A stretch of DNA of 64,000 nucleotides from Pelobacter sp. UBA6093 (GCA_002435955.1 DIWZ01000040.1:207598-271597), one strand, 5' to 3'. Shown: positions 7,123 through 16,658, counted from the first letter of the stretch. The notes: generated from the letters alone by a model not told the origin. Numbers and translations are program-made.

Positions 7123-9201
7123 TTATTCCTCGCGCTTCAACTCGGCCAGAAGCTTGGCAGTGAGATGAGCGGGGACATCTTCATAATGGGAGAATTCCAT
7201 GGTAAACATCCCCCTGTCCGAAGTCATGGATCGAAGTTCCGGCGAATATTTAAGGACTTCGGCCAAAGGTACCAGGACATTGATCTGCTGGTAGCCCGCT
7301 TTCGGGTCCATCCCCAACACCTTACCGCGCCGGGAGTTCATATCCCCGATCACATCTCCGACACATTCGTCAGGAACCGTGATCTCCATTTTCATGATCG
7401 GTTCCAGCAATACCGGGGATGCCATCTCGGCACCTTTTTTAAAACCCATGGAGCCGGCAATTTTAAAGGCCATTTCCGATGAATCAACGGTATGGAAAGA
7501 ACCGTCAAACAGGGTCGCCTTGAAATCGACGGTGGGAAAACCTGCCAGAACGCCGGTGGCGGCAGCATCATGAATGCCTTTTTCAACCGCCGGGATATAT
7601 TGACGCGGCACTGCGCCACCTACGACTTTATCCTCGAACTGGAAACCCTCGCCGCGTTTCAGGGGAGTGAATTCCAGCCACACATCGGCATACTGTCCCC
7701 GCCCACCAGACTGTTTTTTATATTTGCTCTGCAATTTAGCTGTACCGCGCAAGGTCTCCCGATAGGGCACTTTGGGTTCCTTCAGTGCAACCTCGACGTT
7801 GAACTTGCGCTTGAGCTTTTCAACCGTAACTTCCACATGAATCTGCCCCATCCCCGACAGGATCAATTCATGGGTCTCCTCGTCGCGCACCAACTGCAAG
7901 GTCGGATCTTCTTCGACCAGCCGCTGCAGAGCCGAATGAATTTTATCCTCATCGTTTTTGCTGCGTGCTTCAAGGGCAAAGGAGATTACCGGTTTCAGCG
8001 ACACCGGGAAATCAAGACGAATGGCATGGGCGCCGTCGCACAAGGTATCCCCGGTAACGGTTTCCTTGAGCTTGGCGACTGCCACAATTTCCCCCGGCAT
8101 AGCCACATCGAGTGTCACCTGTTTTTTGCCGATCATCTTGAACAGCTGGCCGATACGCTCGGCTGCTTCGCGATTGGCATTATAGATCGTCGAGTCGGAC
8201 TTCAGTTGCCCGGAATAAACGCGCAACAGATTCAGCTTGCCGGTATAAGGGTCGCTGATGGTTTTAAATACCAGGGCCGAAAACGGAGCATCGGCATCCG
8301 GCAGACGCTCGGCCATTTGTTCCGTCTTCGGTTCGATTCCGGTAGCTGCGGGGCGATCCGCCGGCGACGGCAGACACAGGTTAATGACATCGAGTAAAAA
8401 AGCCACTCCGCGGTTGGCAGGGCCGCTGCCGCACACTACCGGTACAATCTCACCGGCCAGGGTCGCTGCCCGCAACCCGGTACGGATTTCATCCTCACTC
8501 AGGGTATCTTCTTCAAGATATTTTTCCATGAGTACATCATCGGTTTCCGCTGCTGCTTCCACCAGAGCGATGCGTTGTATCTCGGCCTCCTCCCGCAATT
8601 CGGCGGGGATCTCGGCCGGCTCCACGCCGTTTTTGGCCTCATCGTTAAACAGGCAAGCCTGCATGGTGATCAGATCGATAAAACCGCGAAAGTTGCTTTC
8701 CGCTCCGATAGGCACAACCAGCGGCACGGCGCGTATGGACAGGGCTTCTGCCATGGAGGCCACAGCGTTGTTGAAATTGGCCCGCTCACGATCCATTTTA
8801 CTGACGAACGCAACCGCCGGCAGATTATAGGCCCGCCCCCACTCCCAGATCTTCTGGGTCTGGGATTTAACCCCGGAAATGGCCGAAGCCAGCAACACCA
8901 GACCATCCACCACGCGCAGACAGTTGCGCGTATCGTGCAGAAAGTTTGCAAATCCCGGGGTGTCGAGTATGTTCAGTTCATGCTCTTTCCATGGAAGAAA
9001 ACAGGAACTGACATCGATGGAACTGGTTCGCTTGATCTCCTCAGGCTGATGATCCATCAGCGAACTGCCGTCATCGACCCGCCCCAGTCGGTCTGTCACC
9101 CCGCTGCAAAACAGCATGGCCTCGACCAGGGAGGTCTTACCCGCCCCGCCATGTGCAACTACCCCCAAATTCCTCAACCTAGCCGTGTCGTACTTTCCCA
9201 T
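7123..9201 (-). CDS. Elongation factor G paralogue (translational GTPase)
   Basis: About 692 residues with the full EF-G domain order. The P-loop reads AHGGAGKTSLVEA instead of the usual AHIDAGKT, switch II is LDTPGF, and the base-recognition motif is SKMD instead of NKMD. The GGRGQYADVWLEF segment of domain IV is present. These deviations place it in the second EF-G group found beside canonical fusA in many deltaproteobacteria, rather than the main factor. No str-operon genes (rpsL, rpsG, tuf) are adjacent, which supports this. ATG 9201 has AGGGAG 6 bases upstream; longer starts at 9216 and 9249 lack this. Confidence 0.88.
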   Translation of the reverse strand: MGKYDTARLRNLGVVAHGGAGKTSLVEAMLFCSGVTDRLGRVDDGSSLMDHQPEEIKRTSSIDVSSCFLPWKEHELNILDTPGFANFLHDTRNCLRVVDGLVLLASAISGVKSQTQKIWEWGRAYNLPAVAFVSKMDRERANFNNAVASMAEALSIRAVPLVVPIGAESNFRGFIDLITMQACLFNDEAKNGVEPAEIPAELREEAEIQRIALVEAAAETDDVLMEKYLEEDTLSEDEIRTGLRAATLAGEIVPVVCGSGPANRGVAFLLDVINLCLPSPADRPAATGIEPKTEQMAERLPDADAPFSALVFKTISDPYTGKLNLLRVYSGQLKSDSTIYNANREAAERIGQLFKMIGKKQVTLDVAMPGEIVAVAKLKETVTGDTLCDGAHAIRLDFPVSLKPVISFALEARSKNDEDKIHSALQRLVEEDPTLQLVRDEETHELILSGMGQIHVEVTVEKLKRKFNVEVALKEPKVPYRETLRGTAKLQSKYKKQSGGRGQYADVWLEFTPLKRGEGFQFEDKVVGGAVPRQYIPAVEKGIHDAAATGVLAGFPTVDFKATLFDGSFHTVDSSEMAFKIAGSMGFKKGAEMASPVLLEPIMKMEITVPDECVGDVIGDMNSRRGKVLGMDPKAGYQQINVLVPLAEVLKYSPELRSMTSDRGMFTMEFSHYEDVPAHLTAKLLAELKREE

Positions 9202-9350
9202 GGTATCTCCCTTCATTTTCCCCGCCGGGGGAACGCGCGTGAGGATCACATCTCAGGAAACAACGAACGCTGCGATGCTATAAAATGACATCGCGGCTTA
9301 TGACATCGTATCGGCAGCTCCCTGCCGGAGTATGCATGAGGAACAGTCTG

Positions 9351-10118
9351 TTATTCTTTGTTACGCAAATACAGGATGCGCAACCCTTCCAGGGTCAGAT
9401 CGGGAACCACCTCGTTTATGGTTTGGGTTTCCTTGGCGATCAGAGTGGCCAAACCGCCGGTGGCGACGACCAGAGGATCATCGCGCGTCTCTTTTTTCAT
9501 GCGGTCGACGATACCGTCGACCAATCCGACATACCCGAAAAAGAGTCCGGACTGAATACTGTTCACAGTATTTTTGGCCACCACAAAAGGGGGCTTGATA
9601 ACCTCCACCCGTGGTAATTTGCTGGCTTTTTCAAACAACGCATCGGCGCTTATTTTGAGCCCTGGAGCTATGGCGCCCCCCTGGTACTGACCTTTGCCGG
9701 TGACATAATCAAAGGTCGTGGCGGTACCGAAATCGACAACGATCAGACTGCGCTGCCAGCGGGCAAAAGCGGCTACGGCATTGACAATGCGATCAGCCCC
9801 CACCTCGCGTGGATTTTCGTAAAGGATCGGCATACCCGTCTTGATGCCGGGCCCTACCACATACGGCGAACGTCCAACGTATTTGCTGCACAGGGTTTCA
9901 ATGGCATGCAGAGTCGGCGGCACGACACTCGAAACGATGACATCTTCAATGCAATCAAAAGAAACGCTGGCCAGGCGCAATAATTCATGCAACAGCATGG
10001 CGTATTCATCCCCGGTTCGACTTTTGTCGGTGGTGATACGCCAATTGTAAGCCAACGTCTGGCCTTCATAAAGCCCGACCACGGTGTTGGTATTGCCGAC
10101 ATCGATAACCAGCAGCAT
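9351..10118 (-). CDS. coaX: Type III pantothenate kinase
   Basis: A 255-residue ASKHA-fold kinase that phosphorylates pantothenate, the first step of coenzyme A synthesis. It shows the N-terminal phosphate motif DVGNTNTVVG, the pantothenate-site segment PREVGADRIVNAVAA and DFGTATTFD. Length is normal for CoaX. The start has AAAGGA upstream. It is the last gene of nadC-birA-coaX; the birA-coaX pairing is common in bacteria, where both are sometimes fused. Pantothenate conversion is completed by coaBC elsewhere in this window. Confidence 0.95.
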   Translation of the reverse strand: MLLVIDVGNTNTVVGLYEGQTLAYNWRITTDKSRTGDEYAMLLHELLRLASVSFDCIEDVIVSSVVPPTLHAIETLCSKYVGRSPYVVGPGIKTGMPILYENPREVGADRIVNAVAAFARWQRSLIVVDFGTATTFDYVTGKGQYQGGAIAPGLKISADALFEKASKLPRVEVIKPPFVVAKNTVNSIQSGLFFGYVGLVDGIVDRMKKETRDDPLVVATGGLATLIAKETQTINEVVPDLTLEGLRILYLRNKE

Positions 10119-10182
10119 AGTTTTCCTTTGAATTCAACAATTCTTCCAACAGATTTCTTCCGGAATTCCGGATTGAAACCAA

Positions 10183-11166
10183 CTACAGTGGACGTACATC
10201 CCCGGCAAGCACACGTTCCGGGGATCCGTCGCTCAGTTCCAGCAGCAAAGCGCCGTCATTCCCGAGGCCTTTTACGCACCCAATCACGCGCCGGTCCTGA
10301 TAGTCGACTTCGACTATCCGTCCGGTCAGATCAAAATATTCCTGCCAAGCGGCCAGCACCGGCTCGAATCCCCGTGCAAGGTAAAGAGCGTAAAGGCTAT
10401 CGAGATGACGCAGCAGGCAACAGGCAAACGCTCGACGCGAAAGGGTGCGGCCGCATTCGAGCATCATGGAGGTCGCAGGATAACGCAAGTCTTCAGGAAA
10501 TTGATCGGAATCCATATTGATATTGACCCCGATCCCCAGAACCAGATAATGAATTCGCTCGGTTTCGGCATCCAGTTCATTCAGAAGGCCGGCAACCTTG
10601 CGACCATGCACCAGTACATCGTTAGGCCATTTGACCGTTACCGGCAAATCTCCGATTTCCGCCACCGCCCGCGCTACCGCGGCGGCCGACAAAAACGTCA
10701 GTTGACTGGCGTATCGCGGTGCCACCGGCGGTCGCACCAGCACCGAAGCATACAGATTGACTCCTGCCGGTGAGCACCATTTGCGCCCAAGTCGCCCCTT
10801 TCCGGCCGTCTGGCTGTCCGCGAGCACCACTGTGCCCTCCAGCGCGCCGGCTTTGCCCAGTTCATGAGCGCGCAGGTTGGTCGAATCGGTCTCGGCGCAA
10901 TATACGACCTCCCGGCCTATGAGTTCGGTATCGAGACCTGCCTTCACCTCTGAAGGCAGCAGCACATCGGGTGTCACCTGCAAACGATAGCCTTTTGAGG
11001 GTACGGCCTCGATCGCATACCCCAGCAAGCGTAACTGTTCGATCTTTTTCCAGACAGCTGTTCGCGAGACTCCGAGGGCACGACTGATCTGGGCCCCGGA
11101 AACAAAACTGTCGCCGGTGTTACGAAACAGGGTGAGTATGGTTGTGCGTGCATCCTGCCCAGTCAT
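10183..11166 (-). CDS. birA: Bifunctional biotin-[acetyl-CoA-carboxylase] ligase / biotin repressor
   Basis: A 327-residue protein. Residues 1-65 form a winged helix with the recognition segment SRTAVWKKIEQLRLLGY, so it can act as a biotin-dependent repressor as well as a ligase. The catalytic domain has GKGRLGRKWCSP (family GRGRxGRxW) and KWPNDVLV, and a small C-terminal SH3-like domain follows. It makes biotinyl-AMP and transfers biotin to carboxylase carrier lysines. It starts 9 bases after nadC and precedes coaX by 64 bases. Confidence 0.95.
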   Translation of the reverse strand: MTGQDARTTILTLFRNTGDSFVSGAQISRALGVSRTAVWKKIEQLRLLGYAIEAVPSKGYRLQVTPDVLLPSEVKAGLDTELIGREVVYCAETDSTNLRAHELGKAGALEGTVVLADSQTAGKGRLGRKWCSPAGVNLYASVLVRPPVAPRYASQLTFLSAAAVARAVAEIGDLPVTVKWPNDVLVHGRKVAGLLNELDAETERIHYLVLGIGVNINMDSDQFPEDLRYPATSMMLECGRTLSRRAFACCLLRHLDSLYALYLARGFEPVLAAWQEYFDLTGRIVEVDYQDRRVIGCVKGLGNDGALLLELSDGSPERVLAGDVRPL

Positions 11167-11175
11167 GGCAATCCG

Positions 11176-12000
11176 TTATTGAAAGAGCATGGAGATATCG
11201 ACCGCAGGACTGGAATGGGTCAATGCGCCGACAGATATAAGATTAACGCCGGTTTCGGCAATACCGCGTACCGTTTCCAGAGTTACACCGCCCGAAGCTT
11301 CCGTCAGGGCTCGCCCAGCCACCAGAATTACCGCCTGACGCAACATTTCGAGATCCATATTGTCCAGCATAATGACATCCGCTCCAGCCGCCAGGGCTTC
11401 CTCGACTTCGACCAGATTGCGCGTTTCAACCTCGATGCGCAAGGTATGCGGTGCTGTTTCGCGGGCCCGGGCAACCGCTACGCCAATACCACCGGCAGCG
11501 GCGACATGATTTTCCTTGATAAGTACACCGTCGTAAAGAGAGGTGCGGTGGTTCCGACCGCCGCCAACCCTGACAGCATATTTCTCCAGGACCCGCAGCC
11601 CGGGAGTGGTTTTCCGGGTGTCGACAACCGACGCGCCCGTTCCTTCCAACTCCTTTACGAAAGCGGCGGTATGGGTAGCGACTCCGCTCATGCGCTGCAG
11701 CAGATTGAGAGCTACTCGCTCACCCTGCAGCAGAATGGCCGCCTCGCCCTTGATCCATGCCAGGACATCCCCGCGCTGAACGTGTCCCCCATCTTCCCGA
11801 AGTTTTTCAAAGGCGATGGAAGCGTCCAGCAAGGCGAAAACCTGACGGGCCACATCAATGCCGGCCAGCACAAAGTCCTGTTTTGCAACCAGTTCCGCCC
11901 GGGCCATGGTCTTCGGTGCGACGGTTGCCTGGGTGGTAATATCCCCGAGACCGATATCTTCCTGCAAAGCGGTCCGGATAATCCGATCTATTTCAAACAT
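11176..12000 (-). CDS. nadC: Nicotinate-nucleotide pyrophosphorylase (carboxylating)
   Basis: About 274 residues. The enzyme converts quinolinate and PRPP to nicotinate mononucleotide in NAD synthesis. Diagnostic motifs are VVDTRKTTPGLRVLEKYAV, GGGRNHRTSLYDGVLIKENH and the C-terminal ISVGALTHS phosphate loop. ATG 12000 has GGAG six bases upstream; the ATG four codons earlier has no SD. It heads the nadC-birA-coaX cofactor operon. Confidence 0.95.
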   Translation of the reverse strand: MFEIDRIIRTALQEDIGLGDITTQATVAPKTMARAELVAKQDFVLAGIDVARQVFALLDASIAFEKLREDGGHVQRGDVLAWIKGEAAILLQGERVALNLLQRMSGVATHTAAFVKELEGTGASVVDTRKTTPGLRVLEKYAVRVGGGRNHRTSLYDGVLIKENHVAAAGGIGVAVARARETAPHTLRIEVETRNLVEVEEALAAGADVIMLDNMDLEMLRQAVILVAGRALTEASGGVTLETVRGIAETGVNLISVGALTHSSPAVDISMLFQ

Positions 12001-12206
12001 GCATGGCTCCATAAATGGATTTAAAACAATTTTACATCAATAACATCATGCTTTTATATATCATGGTCGCAGAAGGCCCCGCAACCCATAAAGCCCCATT
12101 TCAATGTTCTTTAGCCTTTACAAACCAGGGTTGTTCCGTTTAACAATGGACAAATTTTATGCCCCGTTTGAACTGCCATACTACAGCCTTTACAGGAGGA
12201 AAAACC

Positions 12207-13109
12207 GTGCGCATGATTCTTCAACTCGTTGCAACCTGCCTGGCACTCACTTTTGTGACCGCCGGTTGCGTCAGCCAGTCAGCCTTTCAACGTAAAGCCG
12301 ATGAAGCGGCCCATTATGCAGTCCAGAGCCGCAATCTTGAGCAAGATTATGCCAAGCTCATGGAACAGCAAAAACAACTGGCGCTTCGTTACGACGAAAT
12401 TGCGCAACAAATGGAAGATGCCCGAAATACCGCGGCCGCCCTGCGTCAGGACAACCTTCGGGGCAAAGCCGACATAGAAAGGTTGGAAAAGATCCTGGCG
12501 GATCGCAGCAACGAGGCGGGCAAAGCCATGACCGACCTGCGACAGGCCATCGACCGTCTCGAAGTGGAAAAACGCGAACTGACCGTTCAACTGGATCGGG
12601 AACAACTGGCTCGCCAGGCGCGTATCGCTCAGTTGAAGACAACCTATGACGAGTTGGTCGACAAACTCGAAACCGAAATCAAACGTGGCGATGTCACCAT
12701 CTCCGACTTACAGGGCCGCCTTACCGTCAACATGGTGGAAAAGATTTTGTTCGATTCGGGCAAAGCAGAGATCAAACCGGCCGGCCTGAATATCCTGAAA
12801 CGCATTGGCACCATCCTTAATGCTACCGCAGACAAAAATATCCGCGTCGAAGGTCATACCGACAATGTACCCATCAGCCCGCGGCTTAAGGACACCTACC
12901 CTTCCAACTGGGAACTGTCCACGGCCCGCGCCGGTAGCGTGGTGCATTTTCTTCAGGACAGTCTGGGCATCCCCGGCGAACGATTGTCCGTCTGTGGCTT
13001 CGGACCCTACCAGCCGGTAGCCAAAAATTCCACCAGCAGCGGCAGAGCGCAGAATCGCCGCATCCAGATCGTACTGGTTCCCATGGAAACTCCAGAGTAT
13101 AAACCTTGA
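12207..13109 (+). CDS. OmpA-family peptidoglycan-associated lipoprotein with coiled coil
   Basis: About 301 residues. GTG 12207 lies 7 bases after a perfect AGGAGG; the next ATG at 12213 is also possible. A signal sequence ends in a lipobox (VTAGC), so the mature protein is lipid-anchored. Residues ~30-170 are a charged heptad-rich coiled coil. The C-terminal OmpA/MotB domain starts at DSGKAEIKPAGLNIL and contains VEGHTDNVP, NWELSTARA and GAR-type NRRIQIVL, the peptidoglycan-binding core. It probably links the outer membrane to the cell wall. It is divergent from nadC and ends at a strong terminator. Confidence 0.88.
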   Translation: MRMILQLVATCLALTFVTAGCVSQSAFQRKADEAAHYAVQSRNLEQDYAKLMEQQKQLALRYDEIAQQMEDARNTAAALRQDNLRGKADIERLEKILADRSNEAGKAMTDLRQAIDRLEVEKRELTVQLDREQLARQARIAQLKTTYDELVDKLETEIKRGDVTISDLQGRLTVNMVEKILFDSGKAEIKPAGLNILKRIGTILNATADKNIRVEGHTDNVPISPRLKDTYPSNWELSTARAGSVVHFLQDSLGIPGERLSVCGFGPYQPVAKNSTSSGRAQNRRIQIVLVPMETPEYKP

Positions 13110-13159
13110 CACTCCATGACTTGACGAATTCGGTGCGGAAGTTTCAACCAGCCCCTGAA

Positions 13160-13194
13160 AAAAATGGCCGGACAACACCTGTCCGGCCATTTTT
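13160..13194. terminator. Bidirectional Rho-independent terminator
   Basis: AAAAATGGCCGGACA and TGTCCGGCCATTTTT form a 15-bp perfect stem with a 5-base loop. A-run and T-run flank it, so it can end both the OmpA-type gene (plus) and the PhoU-like gene (minus, stop at 13226). Confidence 0.9.
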
Positions 13195-13225
13195 TAAAAG
13201 ATAACTGCGATTTCAAGTCCCGGCA

Positions 13226-13873
13226 TCACAGAGTATCCCCCGCAAGCTGAGAAACCTCCTGTAATAATTGTGCCACGGAAATCTCATGCTGGGCCATGAT
13301 CCGCAAACAGTCGAGCATCCCCAGATAGAGCGGAGCGGCATGGGGCGTACAGAGTCCCTCGATAAGGCGCGCTTCGTGATCCGTAGCGAACTCCATGCAA
13401 AGCTGGCACAGCTGCGGCCCCTTATCATCACGGATAAAGGCCTTAAGAAACTCGTTGTCGGTTTTTAAAATATCCGCCAAGGCACGCAACACCTCAAGAT
13501 GCCCTTTGAACAATTCGTTGACCTGACTGCAGGCCTTTGGGGAAAAAGGTATACCACCACCGATTTGCCGTCGCAGAGGATGGGCCAATTCGCTCAGCGT
13601 TTCGGTAATGATCTGCAAATGCGACAGGATGCTATGCAGTTTGATCGCCTTGACCTGATCCTTACCGTTGACATGGCTGAGCAGACTATCGACCCGCTCC
13701 GTAGCAAGGGCGATCTCTTCCTCGACGATCACCTTGTGATTCTCCATTTCGGCCAACACCTGACGGCATTGATGATTGAAAGCGCTACGCGCCATCTCAA
13801 CCATGATCGTCAGATTGTCGACCACAGCCCCGAACAGATCAAGCTGATCCTTCACAGGTTTACTAAATCCCAT
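13226..13873 (-). CDS. PhoU-like helical protein
   Basis: A 215-residue all-helical protein without signal or membrane segments. The pattern of long amphipathic helices (MVEMARSAFNHQCRQVLAEM, SLLSHVNGKDQVKAIKLHSI) resembles PhoU-type domains that regulate phosphate uptake or sit on Na/phosphate symporters, but the match is by shape only. No phosphate genes are adjacent. ATG 13873 has GAGAGGG upstream; the open frame extends 19 codons more. It ends at the shared terminator. Confidence 0.55.
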   Translation of the reverse strand: MGFSKPVKDQLDLFGAVVDNLTIMVEMARSAFNHQCRQVLAEMENHKVIVEEEIALATERVDSLLSHVNGKDQVKAIKLHSILSHLQIITETLSELAHPLRRQIGGGIPFSPKACSQVNELFKGHLEVLRALADILKTDNEFLKAFIRDDKGPQLCQLCMEFATDHEARLIEGLCTPHAAPLYLGMLDCLRIMAQHEISVAQLLQEVSQLAGDTL

Positions 13874-14041
13874 ACAATCCCTCTCACTGGCGCCTTGGAT
13901 TACCGGTATCTTTGGTTTTAATAATACCAAACCATTGCGACATGCTCCAGAAAGATTCCACCTATAATGAAAATTTTGCCCGCATACGACAACGGGCAGG
14001 CAGCTGTTTGCATTCCTGCAATACAGGACTTATATCAAATT

Positions 14042-14094
14042 TTAAAAAAATGCCGCTGCAGGGCATGACAATGATTAATCATGCCTAGCAGCGG
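14042..14094 (-). terminator. Terminator-like hairpin downstream of the outer-membrane protein
   Basis: CCGCTGC/GCAGCGG and GGCATGA/TCATGCC pair with a two-base internal mismatch around a ten-base loop. On the minus strand the stem is followed by ATTTTTTTAAAA. It lies about 230 bases past the barrel gene stop, which is far for its terminator. Confidence 0.55.
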
Positions 14095-14194
14095 CCAGGT
14101 AGGGTAAGGTGCGACAACGTCGTTCTTCCGCCATGTTTGCCAGAATGAGACACCCCGCAACACAGGAATGTGTCAGACATATCGGAAGGTCCAA

Positions 14195-14224
14195 CTTCGT
14201 TATATAGCACCAGTTATAACGAAG
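14195..14224. repeat. Perfect 10-bp inverted repeat with 10-base spacer (loxP-like arms)
   Basis: CTTCGTTATA (14195-14204) and TATAACGAAG (14215-14224) are exact complements around TAGCACCAGT. There is no T-run, so it is unlikely to be a terminator. Arm and spacer sizes resemble tyrosine-recombinase or dimeric-repressor sites. No recombinase or regulator gene is next to it. Confidence 0.8.
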
Positions 14225-14326
14225 CCTCACATAAATCGCTGCTCAGTTCAATAGTTTTTTATGACTCAAGGGTAAAAAAGTCATCCTTCGGTGACAACCC
14301 GGCGTTCAGAAAAAGAAAAACCTTGA

Positions 14327-15634
14327 TCAAAACTCTTTTGACCAGGCCAGAGTCAGAGCGGAAGCGCCAAACGTACTGCTCCCCCCCCGTTCTCTCAACA
14401 AGCCGAGATTATAACTGTAACCAAATTCAATCTGGGAGTTCCATGGAGCCCCGCAAGTAATGCCGACACCCATGGCGGGGAGGAGGTCCATTTCCCAGTC
14501 AAGCATTCTGTTTTTCACTCGTGGCCGATCAACCAGTGCGAGTTGACCACGCAGATGCAGATAGCAGAAGAACAGCAGTTCCCGCCTGTATTCCAAGTTG
14601 GCAACAGCATAGCTGCGGCTGTAAAATTCATCGAATATGGCGCCCATGACGGTAGGCCGCGAAAGCGCTTCCCACTCGCCGCCGGCGGGTTCGCCGCCCA
14701 GGCGAAAAGCGCTGAAACGGTCAAGGTTTTCCCCGATGCCACCGTACAATGAAGCGATCAAACGGTTGCGCTCGCTATCGCCCAAAGGCATCGGCACGGC
14801 CGCCACGGCAAACAATCGTACCATGGACCAGGTGCGGTGATCTTGCCCGTTTTGCATACCGAATACCGGTCCGTCACCCCAATCGTCCCAACGGGCACGG
14901 TGACCGTAAAAGCCGTCAAAACCTGCCGCCCAGCCGAGATGCGGCAGTTCCATGATGTTCCGCTCCAGGGCATCGGCGCGCACCCGAAAATGTACCCTGC
15001 CCTCATAGGTATCCCGTGGTGGACGAAAGTCGTCGACGGCATCGCTGCCCTCAATGAACAGCAATATGCCCGGTTCATAAGTCAACGCCACCTCCAGGGC
15101 ATTTTCCTGATGTGCCGGGAAAAGTGGCGTTCGCCAGCCGAGCCCGAACCCGAGATGGACACGGTGCCACTCCAATTCTTCCTGGTCGATCTGTACTCCC
15201 TCGACGAATTCCTGTCGCGCGGTGGGAATCGTCATGTTTTCCAAAGTCATGACCAGTTCTGTTTTTCCCGACCACGAGGGAGTCGCATTATACCGGACTT
15301 CGTTGTACAAACCTGCCATAACAGCGCGAAGCCTCTGGCGCCCGTTATCCTTGTTACGCCACAAAAAAAAGGCCCCATAGGGCAGGACCTCGTAATCGCT
15401 GGGGGCATCAGGTAGCCATTGCAGGCCGAGATTCAGCGCCGTTACGGAACAACGGTCACGGGGTGGTGCCATCGCCAACTCCCCGAACACCTCGGTGGCA
15501 TAGCTTTCGCCCGCCCTTGGCGTGCGGTAATCGGCCGACAGGCAAAACGTTGCGATGAGCATGGGCAATATAAACCCGCACAGGATACAGCCCGCCCAGC
15601 GCCGGGCTGCAATCCGTAAAACATTACGGCACAC
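14327..15634 (-). CDS. Outer-membrane beta-barrel protein, function unknown
   Basis: About 435 residues. GTG 15634 has a perfect AGGAGG five bases upstream. The N-terminus has a hydrophobic signal (CGFILPMLIATFCLSA) and the protein ends in Phe, the usual last residue of BamA-assembled barrels. The body alternates hydrophobic and polar residues with many aromatic girdle positions. The C-terminal third (SAFRLGG, then YAVANLEYRREL) resembles the strand pattern of Omp85/surface-antigen barrels, but no POTRA domain is present. No partner gene is adjacent. Confidence 0.75.
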   Translation of the reverse strand: MCRNVLRIAARRWAGCILCGFILPMLIATFCLSADYRTPRAGESYATEVFGELAMAPPRDRCSVTALNLGLQWLPDAPSDYEVLPYGAFFLWRNKDNGRQRLRAVMAGLYNEVRYNATPSWSGKTELVMTLENMTIPTARQEFVEGVQIDQEELEWHRVHLGFGLGWRTPLFPAHQENALEVALTYEPGILLFIEGSDAVDDFRPPRDTYEGRVHFRVRADALERNIMELPHLGWAAGFDGFYGHRARWDDWGDGPVFGMQNGQDHRTWSMVRLFAVAAVPMPLGDSERNRLIASLYGGIGENLDRFSAFRLGGEPAGGEWEALSRPTVMGAIFDEFYSRSYAVANLEYRRELLFFCYLHLRGQLALVDRPRVKNRMLDWEMDLLPAMGVGITCGAPWNSQIEFGYSYNLGLLRERGGSSTFGASALTLAWSKEF

Positions 15635-15784
15635 GTTATCCTCCTGAAACAACAATCCAATAAAAATTCAACAAAAATCATAACATACAGCTGCACTAAA
15701 CAATCGAAATCACAATACAGCAAATCCGTTCGGGGAACGATTAATCGCCGCCCCTGACTTCAGTATTATGCAAAGCGCTGGCTA

Positions 15785-16597
15785 CTATCCCAGTCCGACA
15801 TCCAGACTCATCATGACGACAAAACCAAGCATGGCGCACAGTGTTGCAAAATCGCCGAATTCGCCTTGTTGCGTCTCCGGCACTACCTCCTCGATGACCA
15901 CGAAAATCATGGCGCCGGCGGCAAAAGCAAGGGCGTAAGGAAGTATCGGGCGGGCATACAACACCGAAGCTGCGCCTATCACACCGGCGACGACTTCGAC
16001 AAATCCGGAAAATTGACCATACCAGAAACTTTTTAAACGGGATAAGCCGTCCCTTCTCAACGGCATGGACACGGCCATACCCTCGGGAAAATTCTGCAGA
16101 CCGATACCCAGGGCCAGAGCTATGGCAGCGGTGAGGCTTGAGGCCTCAACACCTGCACCGACTGCGCCGAAAGCAACCCCCACGGCCAGCCCTTCAGGAA
16201 TGTTATGCAGGGTTACGGCCAGGACAAACAGGGTACTGCGAGGCCAGGAGGTTTCAATACCTTCTGCCTTACTGCGGGGCAATCCGCGATGCAAATGCGG
16301 CAATAGCATATCGAGACCGCGCAGGAAAAACCCACCGAGCAAAAAACCGATGGCTGGTGGCACCCACGACGGCAACCACTGTCCTTCAGACATTTCGATG
16401 GCAGGTGCCAGCAACGACCAGTAACTGGCTGCGATCATGACGCCGGCGGCGAACCCGAGCATCCCGTCCAGGGTCTTGCGACTGGGCTGGCGAGACAAAA
16501 AAACGGCACTGGCCCCCAGCGAGGTCACCCCCCAGGTAAAACAGGTGGCGAGCAAAGCTTGTACAATAGGGTGAATATTCCCCAACCCCTCCAGCAT
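15785..16597 (-). CDS. ZIP family divalent metal transporter
   Basis: A 270-residue membrane protein with about eight hydrophobic segments. The metal-pathway motifs HNIPEGLAVGVAFG and QNFPEGMAVS in the two central helices identify the ZIP family, nearest the GufA/ZupT type, which imports zinc, iron or other divalent metals. A short loop with HLHRG precedes the first motif. GGGGA lies 7 bases before the ATG. It stands alone and is divergent from lpxH. Substrate preference cannot be read. Confidence 0.9.
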   Translation of the reverse strand: MLEGLGNIHPIVQALLATCFTWGVTSLGASAVFLSRQPSRKTLDGMLGFAAGVMIAASYWSLLAPAIEMSEGQWLPSWVPPAIGFLLGGFFLRGLDMLLPHLHRGLPRSKAEGIETSWPRSTLFVLAVTLHNIPEGLAVGVAFGAVGAGVEASSLTAAIALALGIGLQNFPEGMAVSMPLRRDGLSRLKSFWYGQFSGFVEVVAGVIGAASVLYARPILPYALAFAAGAMIFVVIEEVVPETQQGEFGDFATLCAMLGFVVMMSLDVGLG

Positions 16598-16629
16598 TCC
16601 TAGATCCCCTTTCGCAACAGCAGTGCGGC

Positions 16630-16658
16630 TTGACTTTACCTTGCCCCGCTTCTATAGT
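16630..16658 (+). promoter_or_regulatory. Predicted sigma-70 promoter of lpxH
   Basis: TTGACT and TATAGT with a 17-base spacer give a near-consensus promoter. The leader to lpxH would be about 130 bases and includes a seven-codon open frame at its end. Confidence 0.6.

Larger units (their letters stand above)
13874..14326. other. Gene-free interval between the PhoU-like and outer-membrane genes
   Basis: About 450 bases with no credible gene. It holds the promoter region of the PhoU-like gene, a terminator-like hairpin at 14042-14094 and a perfect inverted repeat at 14195-14224. A plus-strand open frame from 14170 runs antisense into the barrel gene and has no SD, so it is not called. Confidence 0.6.

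Noticed and set aside
14170..14460. 96-codon plus-strand open frame after the inverted repeat
   Set aside because: No SD; it runs antisense into the outer-membrane gene and has no conserved features.
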